Of a stretch of 64,000 bases of DNA, positions 1 through 9,695 are shown in pieces (within the stretch, counting starts at the first letter, position 1; each line of letters begins with the position of its first letter). The position numbers and the translations under genes were made by a program. The notes under the pieces are model-generated. The model was given only the letters and a program-made list of their open reading frames with translations. It was not told where the DNA came from and did no database searches. The stretch covers positions 1-64,000 of the forward strand of contig DIHO01000011.1 of the NCBI GenBank assembly GCA_002420185.1. Reading direction: 5' to 3'. This DNA is from Opitutales bacterium UBA5694. GTDB lineage: Bacteria; Verrucomicrobiota; Verrucomicrobiia; Opitutales; Opitutaceae.

Positions 1-1
1 T

Positions 2-508
2 GATCAATCTTTTCCAAAGGTTCTCCAATCTTTGCTGAGTGAGCAGAACTTGAAATGGAAGGTCATACCTTCCGGTGTAAGCGGAGAAACGACCGCGGGG
101 GGCCTTAGACGAATTGACTGGATATTGAGAACCCCGATAGACGTGTTCGTCTTGGCGCTGGGAGCAAATGACGGACTCAGAGGAATCGATCTTTCCTCCA
201 CACGCGACAATTTGATCGCTATCGCCATCCGCGTGAGGGAACGGTATCCGGACGTCCACATTGTGATCGCCGGCATGAAAATGCCTCCGAACTTAGGGGC
301 GAGCTATACCGATGAGTTTGAAAAGCTATACCCTTCCGTCGCTGAAACATTGGGGGCAACCCTAATACCATTTCTGCTAGAAGGAGTCGGTGGGGATCCG
401 CAACTAAATCAAAGAGACGGTATACATCCAAATCGAGAGGGACATAGATGGATAGCCAAACACTTATTCGATAGTCTTAAACCCGTACTTCTAGACCAGA
501 ATTCGTAG
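2..508 (+). CDS. SGNH/GDSL hydrolase, TesA-like arylesterase (5' end outside window)
   Basis: This is the C-terminal part of a small secreted-type esterase or lysophospholipase. The frame is open to the window edge, so the true start and the block I GDS nucleophile lie upstream; an internal TTG at 32 is only an apparent start. Visible family blocks are GVSGETTAGG (block II), LGANDG (block III), a GMKMPPNLG stretch typical of TesA, and DGIHPNREGH carrying the catalytic Asp and His (block V). The family hydrolyses short acyl esters or thioesters, usually in the periplasm. It ends about 210 bp before the efflux operon and seems independent of it. Fold assignment is firm; substrate is unknown. 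Confidence 0.9.
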   Translation, partial: DQSFPKVLQSLLSEQNLKWKVIPSGVSGETTAGGLRRIDWILRTPIDVFVLALGANDGLRGIDLSSTRDNLIAIAIRVRERYPDVHIVIAGMKMPPNLGASYTDEFEKLYPSVAETLGATLIPFLLEGVGGDPQLNQRDGIHPNREGHRWIAKHLFDSLKPVLLDQNS

Positions 509-681
509 TCCAGTACCCGTAATAACAAATATTGGAAGCCTTTTCCCCAATCGCGGAAAAACCAGTTCTCCCATGCCTACTTTATTTAAGGGCCCGATCG
601 GAATGTTTTGTAACCGCCAATTGAGAATCCTCCTATGTCCCTAAGGTCTTGCACGAGTTCAAAATTTCCTTGTTAAATTCA

Positions 682-704
682 AACAATCGTTTAAAACGTT
701 TGTT
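682..704. promoter_or_regulatory. Near-perfect 23-bp inverted repeat, probable TetR operator
   Basis: The left arm AACAATCGTTT (682-692) and right arm AAACGTTTGTT (694-704) flank a single central base. Ten of eleven positions are complementary. The repeat ends 14 bp before the ATG of the TetR-family gene that heads the RND efflux operon, the usual place for an autoregulatory operator. The symmetry is seen directly; binding by the adjacent regulator is inferred. Confidence 0.7.
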
Positions 705-718
705 CGAAAGTTTTCCCA

Positions 719-1363
719 ATGAATGATACGCAGGTAAAAATCATCGAAGCGGCTGAAATTGAATTTGCTGAGCGGGGTTACGGAGGGGCTTCGATTCGAG
801 AGATTACCAAACGTGCCGGTGTCAATATCGCCGCGATCAACTATCATTTTGGTACCAAAGAGGTTCTTTTCAAAGAAATGGTACGTTATCGCATCGAGCC
901 GATAAATCATCTGCGAATCGATATGCTCGAAAAGGCAACTATTGAGAATGATTCAAAACCGCTCCCGATCCAGAAAGTTGTCGACTTCATGGTTCGTCCC
1001 CTACTTTCCCAGTTGATAGGCGAGCCCGGGACAGATTTCCGCTTCATGCGAGCTATGGGAAAAGCGATGTCGGAAGAACGTGCTTTCATGAAAGAGCTGC
1101 ATCAGGATATATTAAAGGAAATCGTTGCGAAGTTTTCGAAAGCTATTTCCGCTTCGCTGGGCCACCCAGGCTTTGAGAAGATTTCCTATGGCATGCACTT
1201 TCTTTCCTGCTGCATGCTAGGGGTCATGATGCAGCATTCGCGTCTCCAATTTATTTCCCGTGGTAAAATCGATCTGCACGATACGGATGGCTTAGCTGAC
1301 CATCTCGTAGCTTTTATTAGCTCGGGGCTCGAGGCGGTTTCAAAGCTGAGTCCAAAGACTTGA
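719..1363 (+). CDS. TetR/AcrR family transcriptional regulator (CecR-like)
   Basis: A 214-residue one-component repressor, likely controlling the efflux genes that follow. Residues about 8-55 form the TetR helix-turn-helix (GGASIREITKRAGV followed by AAINYHFGTKEVLF). The rest is all-helical and resembles the CecR/YbiH-type C-terminal ligand domain (RFMRAMGKAMSEERAFMKEL). The stop lies 4 bp before the ATG of the outer-membrane efflux gene, so they are almost certainly co-transcribed. An inverted repeat at 682-704 directly in front suggests autoregulation. The ligand cannot be told from sequence; drugs or envelope stress compounds are typical for such operons. Confidence 0.92.
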   Translation: MNDTQVKIIEAAEIEFAERGYGGASIREITKRAGVNIAAINYHFGTKEVLFKEMVRYRIEPINHLRIDMLEKATIENDSKPLPIQKVVDFMVRPLLSQLIGEPGTDFRFMRAMGKAMSEERAFMKELHQDILKEIVAKFSKAISASLGHPGFEKISYGMHFLSCCMLGVMMQHSRLQFISRGKIDLHDTDGLADHLVAFISSGLEAVSKLSPKT

Positions 1364-1367
1364 TAAA

Positions 1368-2753
1368 ATGACCAGAAATACAAATTGGCTATATTTCACC
1401 TTCTTTACGCTTTTCCTTTCCGGATGTGCAACTGCACCTATGGAACCACAATCGGTAGCCAGCCCTAGAGACGGTGACGAGTTTTTCGCGTCAAAACCTC
1501 TCGATTCAAGCGAGTCTATAAAATGGGCCGATCGATTCGGAGACGAAACCTTGAACCAACTTATAGCTGAAGCGCTGGACGTCAATTTTGGTCTCGATGC
1601 CGCAGAAGCCCAAGCAAGAGCCGCGGAAGCTGCAGAAAGAATTGCTGGCTCACTCAGAATCCCAAGTCTTTCATTGGGGTTCAATTCCTCCAGGCAGAAA
1701 AGTCGATTTTCGTTTCTCAATTTTCAAAAAATCGAAACCGAATCACACGCCCTTAACCTGAAAAGTCAATGGGAGGTCGATGTCTGGGGTCGCTTAAGGG
1801 ATACCCACGCTTCGGGATTGGCTAATTTCGAGGCAGCGGAAGCAGATGTGAAGGCTCTCAAGTTATCAATTGCCGCCCAGGTGGCTCGCTCTTGGTTCAA
1901 TATGCTAGAAGCCCAGCAGCAATGGCAGCTCGCGATTGACTCATCAAGATCGCTTGAACAAAAGCTAACGTCGCTTGATCGAAGATACGATCGCGGGTTA
2001 GTGACGAGTTTAGATCTCAGGCTGACGCGGGCCCAAGCCGCCTCCAGTCGTGCGCTGATACAGCAACGAAAAACACAACTGAACAACACCAAGCGATCCC
2101 TGGAAGTACTTCTCGGCCGATATCCTTCTGCAACCCAGAACAGCAGCCACTCGCTACCTTCACTAAACAACGATATCCCTGAAGGCCTGCAGGCTGAATT
2201 AGTAGCAAGGCGTCCTGACCTGTACGCGGCGGAGCGACGCCTGGCGGCAATGATCGCCCAGCAGAATGAAGTATCCAATAATTGGCTACCTAGACTCGCA
2301 CTAACGGGGAATTCTGGTACCACAAGCAATGAATTAACTGATTTGCTAGATTCTGATTTCTCGGTTTGGTCGATCGCTGGAGATCTTGCGGCCAACCTGT
2401 TCGCTGCAGGTCGTCTAAAGTCCGAGCGTGTCCAATCTCAAGCACAAGCGGAGTCTCAGCTAGCCCAATACCGCTCCACTGTTTTGACAGCCTTCCAGGA
2501 GGTCGAGAATGCGCTTTCTAGCGAAATTGACCTCTCGCTATTGAGAGAGGAATCCGCGATTTCCGCTGATGAAAATCAAAAAGCTGAGGATCTTGCTTGG
2601 GAGCAGTATGACAAAGGCCTCGTAGACATCACCACGCTTTTGGATGCCCAACGGAGGGCCGACGAAAGCGCCAGCAAACTCATTTCCATACAAAATCAAC
2701 GCCTTCAAAATCGCATTAATCTGCATCTTGCACTGGGAGGCGATTTTGAATAA
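1368..2753 (+). CDS. TolC-family outer membrane efflux lipoprotein (NodT/OprM-like)
   Basis: The outer-membrane channel of a tripartite RND pump. The N-terminus has a lipoprotein signal with lipobox LFLSGC, Cys20 being the lipidated residue and Ala at +2, which fits outer-membrane sorting. Two OEP repeats follow, rich in long Ala/Gln/Glu coiled-coil helices (for example KLTSLDRRYDRGLVTSLDL and WEQYDKGLVDITTLLDAQRR). Length 461 is normal for NodT-type factors. It is the second gene of the tetR-oep-mfp-rnd operon. Partnering with the adaptor and pump downstream is inferred from gene order. Confidence 0.93.
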   Translation: MTRNTNWLYFTFFTLFLSGCATAPMEPQSVASPRDGDEFFASKPLDSSESIKWADRFGDETLNQLIAEALDVNFGLDAAEAQARAAEAAERIAGSLRIPSLSLGFNSSRQKSRFSFLNFQKIETESHALNLKSQWEVDVWGRLRDTHASGLANFEAAEADVKALKLSIAAQVARSWFNMLEAQQQWQLAIDSSRSLEQKLTSLDRRYDRGLVTSLDLRLTRAQAASSRALIQQRKTQLNNTKRSLEVLLGRYPSATQNSSHSLPSLNNDIPEGLQAELVARRPDLYAAERRLAAMIAQQNEVSNNWLPRLALTGNSGTTSNELTDLLDSDFSVWSIAGDLAANLFAAGRLKSERVQSQAQAESQLAQYRSTVLTAFQEVENALSSEIDLSLLREESAISADENQKAEDLAWEQYDKGLVDITTLLDAQRRADESASKLISIQNQRLQNRINLHLALGGDFE

Positions 2754-2800
2754 ACAGATTCATACGTTAATCCCCACCGTTAACTTAACAGATTTCAGTC

Positions 2801-4024
2801 ATGTCGGATAAAAAAGAATCGCTACTTTTAAGATTGGTAAAATACGTGCTGCCGATCTTCTTCATTTTTGCCTCGTTTGGGATAATTCTAGCCGCATTTG
2901 TCTTTAAACCGGTACCCGAGAAGAAGGAGACCATTCAAGTGCTTCCTGTGGTAGAAATAATTGAGGCAAGATCCGAACCGATAACACTTGAGGCCCGCAG
3001 CCAGGGTATTGTGAAGTCTCGGACGGAAACCTTACTCGTTGCAGAAGTCACTGGGCGCATTCAGTCAATTTCCAACTCCTTTTTCGCTGGAGGATATTTC
3101 AAGAAAGGTGATCCCCTTATTGAGATTGACCCCGTAGATTATCGAGCCAATTTGGCCTCATCCAAAAGCCGGCTAGCTGAGGCGAGATTGAGCTATGAGC
3201 AGGAAAAGGCACTCGCCGATCAAGCACGAGAAGACTGGGAAAGTTTCGGACGTGGGGAAGGCTCTGATCTAACCCTCCGCAAGCCGCAACTAGAGCGTGC
3301 GAAGGCGGTCTACGAGTCAGCTTTAGCAGGTGTGGAAATGGCGGAGCGTGATCTTGAACGAACGACGGTAAAAGCGCCCTACGATGGTCGCATTCATGAA
3401 AAATTCGCAGACATCGGCCAAATGGTCTCGGCAAGGCAAAGTCAGTTGGCACGTATATACTCTACGGATACTGCAGAAATTCGACTACCCATCTCCTTAA
3501 AGGACATCGAATACCTTGATCTTCCTGGATCCTACAGCAATCGCTCAACCAACGACACAAAACCAAGGGTTATCGTGAGAGGATCCTATGGAGGGGAACA
3601 ATATGAGTGGGAAGGCGTGATAGATCGGACAGAGGGAGCCATTGATCCCAGAACCCGCCTCTCCTATGTTGTAGCCAAAATAGAGGAGCCGTATAAAAAA
3701 GGTGAAAATAGCGATCGCCCCCCACTTAAAGTCGGACTTTTCGTCGAAGCATCGATTCAGGGAAAACGTATTGATAATGCATTTCAAATCCCCAGAAAGG
3801 CTCTGCGGGAGAATAATACAGTATACACTGTCGATCAGGAGAGTCGAATCGTTTTCAAAGACGTGGAAGTTTACCAAACGGATACGGAATGGGCGATTAT
3901 TACCTCGGGACTCGAAGACGGAGACCGCATTTGCATTACTCCATTGGAGTACGCTGTAATGGGAATGCGGGTGGAGCGGGAATCCAAGGAATCTATCAAA
4001 GTCCTGAAAGCTGAAATCAACTAA
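2801..4024 (+). CDS. RND efflux periplasmic adaptor (membrane fusion protein)
   Basis: A 407-residue HlyD/AcrA-type adaptor that bridges the inner-membrane pump and outer-membrane channel. One membrane segment lies at about residues 13-35, so it is anchored by a helix rather than a lipid. A lipoyl-like half-motif (VLLVAEVTGRIQSI-type) is followed by a helical hairpin (SKSRLAEARLSYEQEKALAD) and the matching half-motif VKAPYDGRIHEKFADIGQMV, the family signature. A beta-barrel and membrane-proximal domain complete it. It sits 47 bp after the outer-membrane gene and 11 bp before the pump gene. Confidence 0.94.
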   Translation: MSDKKESLLLRLVKYVLPIFFIFASFGIILAAFVFKPVPEKKETIQVLPVVEIIEARSEPITLEARSQGIVKSRTETLLVAEVTGRIQSISNSFFAGGYFKKGDPLIEIDPVDYRANLASSKSRLAEARLSYEQEKALADQAREDWESFGRGEGSDLTLRKPQLERAKAVYESALAGVEMAERDLERTTVKAPYDGRIHEKFADIGQMVSARQSQLARIYSTDTAEIRLPISLKDIEYLDLPGSYSNRSTNDTKPRVIVRGSYGGEQYEWEGVIDRTEGAIDPRTRLSYVVAKIEEPYKKGENSDRPPLKVGLFVEASIQGKRIDNAFQIPRKALRENNTVYTVDQESRIVFKDVEVYQTDTEWAIITSGLEDGDRICITPLEYAVMGMRVERESKESIKVLKAEIN

Positions 4025-4035
4025 AAGTTTTAAGG

Positions 4036-7000
4036 ATGATAGCCTGGTTTACAAGGAACGGAGTTGCAGCGAATTTGGTGATGTTGATCCTCGTCATCGG
4101 CGGGATCGCTTCCTATCTCACCGTAAAGAAGGAGCTATTTCCGCAATTCTCGCTGGATATAGTCACAGTACGGGTTCCGTATCTCGGGGCATCGCCTGAA
4201 GAGGTCGAAGAATCTGTAATCATACGCATTGAAGAAGCGATTCAGTCGATTGATGGAATCAAGGAACTTAGCTCGGTCGCCCAGGAGGGCTATGGTTCAG
4301 TTACCGCGACAGTGGAAAAAGGATACGAGTTAGAAAAGGTCAAAGACGAGATCAAAACACGTATTGATGCGATCACGACGTTTCCAGTCGACACCGAGCG
4401 CCCTATCGTTGACGAACCCATTATTCCCAAGGAAGTCATCCGTATTTCCGTCTTCGGAGACGCGAGTGAAAGGGAGATCAAAAAGATCGCCGATCGGATT
4501 AGAAACGAGTTGGTAGAGTTCGATGGGATCAGCCAAGCAGAGGTTCAAGGAGTTCGAGACTACGAAATTTCAATCGAGGTATCCGAAAACACACTGCGAA
4601 ATTACAACCTTACCTTCGATCAAGTCGTTCAGGCAGTCAGAGGGAGTTCCGTCGACTTGCCGGGTGGACTCATCAAGACGGAAGGCGGAGAAATTTCGCT
4701 TCGCACCAATGAACAAGCCTACATTGGGACCGATTTTAGTGAAATCATTTTGTTAACCAATCCCGATGGCGGGAAAATAAGGCTTGGAGACATCGCCACG
4801 GTTAGGGACGGGTTTGCTGAGCAGGACATAATCACCAAGTTCAACGGCAAACTCGCAGCCATCATTCTCGTTAAAGAGGTAGGAAGCGAAAATCCATTGG
4901 AAATATCGGAAATCGTTAATAACTACGTGGAAAACGTCTCGGAGACCTGGATCCCAGAAGGGGTTGAACTAGAGGCGTGGAGCGACTCATCATTTTATCT
5001 TCAAGGCCGTATCGATATGTTAGTGGAAAACGGTTTTATCGGCTTTTTGCTAGTCTTGGTCACACTGGCCATTTTCCTGCGACCTTCCCTCGCCCTTTTC
5101 GTAGCGATCGGTATACCAGTAAGCTTTCTAGCGACAATCGCCATCGCACCTGCACTTGGGATAACGATTAATCTTCTTTCTCTCTTCGCGTTCATTTTAG
5201 TATTAGGGATCGTCGTTGATGATGCGATTGTCATTGGAGAAAGTGTATTCACGGAATTCCAAACAAATGGTCACGGAGTTGAAAGTGCGGTAAGAGGTGC
5301 AGAGAGGGTTTCAATGCCAGTGACGTTCGCTATCATCACTACAGCCGTTGCCTTCATACCAGTGTTTCTTCTACCGGGTATGGTGGGTAAGTTTATGTAC
5401 GCGATCCCCATTGTAGTGTTCCCCACCCTACTTTTCTCATTGGTGCAGAGCAAACTCGTTCTTCCTTATCATTTGACCCTTTGTCATGTGGGCGACAGAG
5501 GAGGCCGGGAAAACCTCAACCCTATTTCAAAATTGCAGCGGCGCTTCTCAGATGGAATGGAAAGCTTCATCCAAAACGTCTACATGCCTATTCTCGATAA
5601 AGCGCTTTCGTTTCGCTGGTTAACACTTTCTCTTTTCCTGTTCGCCTTAGCCACCTCTATAGCCCTTGTGGCATTCGGAGCGATTCGATTCGTCTTCTTT
5701 CCGAACGTTCCTTCCGACTACATTTTCCTTGAACTTAAGATGGCCGAGGGAACTCCATTACCCGAAACGCAAAAGGCAATGGAACGAATTGACAGGGCCA
5801 TCGATGAGATATCGACGGAGCAAATAGATCAAGGGTCCATTGATCCGGTTAGAAACAAATCAGAATTCATTGGATACAGCGTGGTTTCTGGAGGAATAGG
5901 GCCCGCATCAATTAGCTCTGGCTCTAACGTGGGCTCGATTATCATTGAGCTTTCTAAAGCGGAGTTTCGGGATTCCAATGCTGACGAAATCGCTCAAATT
6001 TGGCGCGAAAAAGTCGGAGAGATTCCCGGTGCCCGAAAACTGAATTTCATTTCAAGTGCTTCCGGGCCCGTTGGCCTCCCGGTTGACATTCGCCTAACTG
6101 GAAGAAACTTCAGTGATTTGAAGGCTGCTTCAATGGAGATACAAGAGGAACTCAAACAGTTCGAAGGTTTGCTGGATATACGCGACACCTATTCAGAAGG
6201 GAAACGAGAGCTCAAGGTCACATTGAAAGACGATGCTCGACCTTTGGGACTTTCCGCCGGCGATTTGGGGCGACAGATCCGCTACGCATTCTATGGAGCC
6301 GAAGCCCAAAGGGTCCAGCGTGACAAGGAAGACGTCCGAGTCATGATACGCTATCCCAAAGACGAGCGCGAATCGCTTGGGAATTTGGAATCGATGCGGA
6401 TCGTCGCTCCCAATGGATCAAGAATCCCGATGTCAGAGATTGCAGATATTGAATACGCCAATGGCTACCCATCGATTTCCCGCCTTAATCGAAAGCGAAT
6501 TATCAATGTTCAGGCGGACGCCAACAAAGCAGTCACGAATTCTGACGATATTAGCTCCTCACTCTATGGAAAGTTTCCGGGGGATCCAGATTCAATTCTG
6601 GGTCGCGTTCTGCAAAAGTATCCTGGAGTGGCTTCCGTGAAAGGAGGGGAAGCAAAGGATATGGAAGAGTCGACTCCCGCCATTATCGGAGGGATGCTAA
6701 TTGTTCTAGTTATGATCTATGCTTTGCTCGCAATCCCTTTTAAAAGCTATCTTCAGCCATTGATCGTAATCTCTGTAATTCCTTTCGGGATTGGAGGAGC
6801 CATCTACGGTCACTTAATCAATTTTCAAAACCTCGGAACACCGCAGGACATGAGTCTACTTTCGCTCCTTGGAATAATAGCGATGTCGGGCGTTGTCGTT
6901 AATGATTCACTCGTTCTAGTGGATCGGGTTAACCGACTTCGAAGTCAAGGTATGCCCGTTTTTGATGCGGTCCATCTGGGAGGAAGTCAGCGATTTAGGG

Positions 7001-7266
7001 CGATCATTCTAACATCGATCACTACCTTTGTAGGTTTAGTACCAATACTTACGGAAAAGAGTCTTCAGGCTCAGTTCTTAATTCCCATGGCAACGTCCCT
7101 CGCCTTTGGAGTACTGTTCGCTACGTTTATCACGCTGTTGCTTGTACCATGTACCTATCTGATTCTGGAGGACTTAAAATCGCTATTCGACTGGTGGTGG
7201 AGAGGATTGCGAGGTAAACAAATTTCTGCTGAGGCAGTCGCAGAAGTCCAGAAAGTCACTTCTTAA
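4036..7266 (+). CDS. RND efflux transporter permease (AcrB/HAE1-like)
   Basis: A 1076-residue inner-membrane proton-driven pump with the expected two halves: first helix at residues 9-28, a large periplasmic loop, six helices, then the repeat. The paired aspartates of the proton relay in TM4 are present in GIVVDDAIVIGE (about residues 391-403). In the equivalent TM10 segment, GVVVNDSLVLVD (about 951-963), the lysine found in AcrB is replaced by Asn, as in many uncharacterised environmental RND pumps. The substrate is unknown. It is the last gene of the tetR-led operon. No fourth component follows. Confidence 0.95.
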   Translation: MIAWFTRNGVAANLVMLILVIGGIASYLTVKKELFPQFSLDIVTVRVPYLGASPEEVEESVIIRIEEAIQSIDGIKELSSVAQEGYGSVTATVEKGYELEKVKDEIKTRIDAITTFPVDTERPIVDEPIIPKEVIRISVFGDASEREIKKIADRIRNELVEFDGISQAEVQGVRDYEISIEVSENTLRNYNLTFDQVVQAVRGSSVDLPGGLIKTEGGEISLRTNEQAYIGTDFSEIILLTNPDGGKIRLGDIATVRDGFAEQDIITKFNGKLAAIILVKEVGSENPLEISEIVNNYVENVSETWIPEGVELEAWSDSSFYLQGRIDMLVENGFIGFLLVLVTLAIFLRPSLALFVAIGIPVSFLATIAIAPALGITINLLSLFAFILVLGIVVDDAIVIGESVFTEFQTNGHGVESAVRGAERVSMPVTFAIITTAVAFIPVFLLPGMVGKFMYAIPIVVFPTLLFSLVQSKLVLPYHLTLCHVGDRGGRENLNPISKLQRRFSDGMESFIQNVYMPILDKALSFRWLTLSLFLFALATSIALVAFGAIRFVFFPNVPSDYIFLELKMAEGTPLPETQKAMERIDRAIDEISTEQIDQGSIDPVRNKSEFIGYSVVSGGIGPASISSGSNVGSIIIELSKAEFRDSNADEIAQIWREKVGEIPGARKLNFISSASGPVGLPVDIRLTGRNFSDLKAASMEIQEELKQFEGLLDIRDTYSEGKRELKVTLKDDARPLGLSAGDLGRQIRYAFYGAEAQRVQRDKEDVRVMIRYPKDERESLGNLESMRIVAPNGSRIPMSEIADIEYANGYPSISRLNRKRIINVQADANKAVTNSDDISSSLYGKFPGDPDSILGRVLQKYPGVASVKGGEAKDMEESTPAIIGGMLIVLVMIYALLAIPFKSYLQPLIVISVIPFGIGGAIYGHLINFQNLGTPQDMSLLSLLGIIAMSGVVVNDSLVLVDRVNRLRSQGMPVFDAVHLGGSQRFRAIILTSITTFVGLVPILTEKSLQAQFLIPMATSLAFGVLFATFITLLLVPCTYLILEDLKSLFDWWWRGLRGKQISAEAVAEVQKVTS

Positions 7267-7426
7267 ATCTCGAAGAATAAGCCCTATAATCGGGGCTGGT
7301 TCAAGGCGAAGGTCTGACCAGACGGTCAATATTTGTTCTGGGATGCTTCGTACAATGCCATTGGCATAATATCTTCGACGCATTTCACCTATTTGTTTTG
7401 CCGATCCCATCTACGTGGAGGAAGGG

Positions 7427-8035
7427 CTAAAAAGTCTTCCCTTTGGTGATTTTCGTTTTAACGGGACCGGGAATCATGTCATTTACGGTAATTCAATAAT
7501 CAGTCAATTCGGTTGAAATCGTCTGCTTCAGCATCCAAGAGGCTGCCTTTGCAGCACTGTCAGGCGCACTCGATTTGTCCGGCCGCCTACCCGTTCCAGT
7601 TCCCATCGTCAAAATTTGACCATTGTCGCTCATTTTCAAAAGCGGTATAGAGGCCTTGGGTACGTGAAAGGCAGCGAATAGACTAATCTCGACAGTTTTG
7701 ATCCATGCCTGAGATTCGACGATTTCAATCGGTTCCCGGGCCCCCTCATTTCCTCCAGCATTGAGAAAAACCAAATCTAATTGTCAAAACGTCTTTTCGA
7801 CTCGTTCAATAAGCTTCTGAACCTCTGTTTCCACTGTTAGTTCCGCGGTAACGCCTAGTGCAGTACCTTCTGCTTCCTCTGTAACTAAAACGGTTTGGCT
7901 CACATCCGATTCAGTTCTTGAGCTAACCACAATACGGGCATTTTCCTTCGCACAACCAGCTGCGATTGCTTGACCTTGGCCGCGTCCTCCACATATAGTG
8001 CATGCAATCCGTACCTCTAACATCTTTTCTTTCAA
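7427..8035 (-). pseudogene. Decayed short-chain dehydrogenase/reductase (SDR)
   Basis: Read from about 8035 (TTG) or 8023 (ATG) downward, one frame gives a recognisable SDR: a degraded cofactor loop (CGGRGQGQAIA where the family has TGxxxGxG), ARIVVSSRTESDV, then LVFLNAGGNEG (NNAG motif), GQILTMGTGTGR, AAKAASWMLK, and VNDMIPGPVKTKI. Two TGA codons interrupt it at 7784-7786 and 7493-7495, both where the family often has Gly (FG-LD and YGI-VN). The catalytic Tyr of YxxxK is replaced by Asp (DSAAK). The 3' end runs out at 7427; a fragment like the usual SDR tail (QIGEMRRR) lies just beyond in another frame. It is clearly non-functional. Confidence 0.85.
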
Positions 8036-8186
8036 CCCATTGAACTAGTACAGAGAAGTATTGCCCACAAGTAGTTAGTAAGCGGCTTCGTCTATCCGGA
8101 TCAAATTAGCTGGGCTTATCCCCTATTGACTTACTCAATACAAAAAGCTCGAGGAGACTACCGTTCACACCCTCGTCACTTGCTTA

Positions 8187-9548
8187 ATGTGCACCAATAA
8201 ACAACCAAACGTCATCGTATTCTTCACAGATCAACAACGCTGGGATACCTGCGGTGCTCATGGTAATCCATTGGATTTAACGCCAAATTTTGATCGACTT
8301 GCCAATCAAGGCACCCACATCGACGCGTCAATAACTTGCCAACCTGTATGTGGACCCGCACGGGCTTGCCTGCAAACAGGTCTTTATGCCACCCAAACAG
8401 GATCTTGGCGCAACGGAATACCCCTCGACAAAAATCTCACAACAATCGCACAGCTCTACAAGAAGGCTGGATACAATACAGGATACATCGGCAAATGGCA
8501 CTTGGGAACCCGCGATGACATCGTTCCAATCGAGGAACGTGGTGGATATGACTATTGGCTGGCGGCTAACTTGCTGGAATTTTGCTCGGATGCCTACGAC
8601 TGCAATCTCTGGAACAATGAAAACGAGAAGGTCCATTTGCCTGGGTACCGAGTGGACGCGATGACAGATGCCGTAATTCGTTACGTCGACAATGCAAACA
8701 AAGAGGATAAGCCGTTCTTTCTTTTCACTTCCTATTTAGAGCCGCATCATCAAAACCACATTGATGACTATCCACCTCCTGACGGTTATCGGGAGCGATA
8801 CACGGGTAAATGGATACCGCCCGATTTGCAACAGTTAGGAGGAAGTTCAGGCCAACATCTAGGCGGCTACCTTGGAATGATAAAGCGGCTCGACGAAGCC
8901 CTTGGCCGGATCTTGGATGTGCTCAAAAGTCTCAATATTGATGATGAAACCATCGTTCTCTACACTGCGGATCATGGATGCCACTTCAAGACTCGAAACT
9001 CTGAATACAAGCGATCGGGTCACGAAGCATCTGTAAGAGTTCCCACTGCATTTTCAGGACCCGGATTCAAGGGAGGCGGGAGGCGAACGGAAGTCATGAG
9101 TCTGGTAGATCTGGTCCCCACCCTTCTAGAATCCAGTGGGATTGAACCTCCAGAGGAAATGCCCGGTAGATCACTGATGCCAATCCTGCGAGGCGAGGTA
9201 AACGACTGGAAACAAGAGGCATTTATCCAGATTAGCGAAAGCCAAGTTGGTCGGGCCATCCGTACGGGCCGATGGAAATATGGTGTTGTATCGAAGCAAA
9301 ATGACGGGGAAACGGAATCTTGTGCAGATCACTATGTTGAAAACTACCTGTATGACCTACACTCAGACCCTTACGAGTTGCAAAATCTCATCGGCTACGG
9401 TTCTCACCGCAAAGTCGCAGTTCGTCTAAAAGAAAAGTTACTAGATGCCATGGAAATAGCGGGAGAATCGCTTCCGATGATTACCGACCACGAATTGACG
9501 ATGCCCAAATCGCAAAGAACCGTGCTCCCTCGAGAAATTGAGCAGTGA
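8187..9548 (+). CDS. Sulfatase (type I, formylglycine-dependent)
   Basis: A 453-residue alkaline-phosphatase-fold sulfatase that hydrolyses a sulfate ester. The formylglycine motif C-x-P-x-R is CGPAR, with Cys55 as the residue to be oxidised. Metal-binding regions are visible as FFTDQQRWDT near the N-terminus and TADHGCHFKTR in the second half. No signal peptide precedes PNVIVFFTD, so it appears cytoplasmic unless the start is misplaced; the ATG at 8187 gives the normal sulfatase N-terminus. It stands alone between a dead SDR gene and the convergent pyrophosphatase. No sulfatase-maturating enzyme is in the window. Substrate is unknown. Confidence 0.95.
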   Translation: MCTNKQPNVIVFFTDQQRWDTCGAHGNPLDLTPNFDRLANQGTHIDASITCQPVCGPARACLQTGLYATQTGSWRNGIPLDKNLTTIAQLYKKAGYNTGYIGKWHLGTRDDIVPIEERGGYDYWLAANLLEFCSDAYDCNLWNNENEKVHLPGYRVDAMTDAVIRYVDNANKEDKPFFLFTSYLEPHHQNHIDDYPPPDGYRERYTGKWIPPDLQQLGGSSGQHLGGYLGMIKRLDEALGRILDVLKSLNIDDETIVLYTADHGCHFKTRNSEYKRSGHEASVRVPTAFSGPGFKGGGRRTEVMSLVDLVPTLLESSGIEPPEEMPGRSLMPILRGEVNDWKQEAFIQISESQVGRAIRTGRWKYGVVSKQNDGETESCADHYVENYLYDLHSDPYELQNLIGYGSHRKVAVRLKEKLLDAMEIAGESLPMITDHELTMPKSQRTVLPREIEQ

Positions 9549-9695
9549 CAAGAAAACCCAATACTCGAGTCAGCTACGGTAGTAAATCACTTCCGTCCGA
9601 ATACTCATTTCCAGGTCTAGAAGATTTGTAGGGCCAGTACTATCCTAACCCTAGAATCAAAAGGGCGACTGCTTCGTCTGTTACAAATTTCGGCC

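Noticed and set aside
1766..2395. Long minus-strand frame inside the TolC-like gene
   Set aside because: It is antisense to a clearly coding gene and has no motif or ribosome-binding site.
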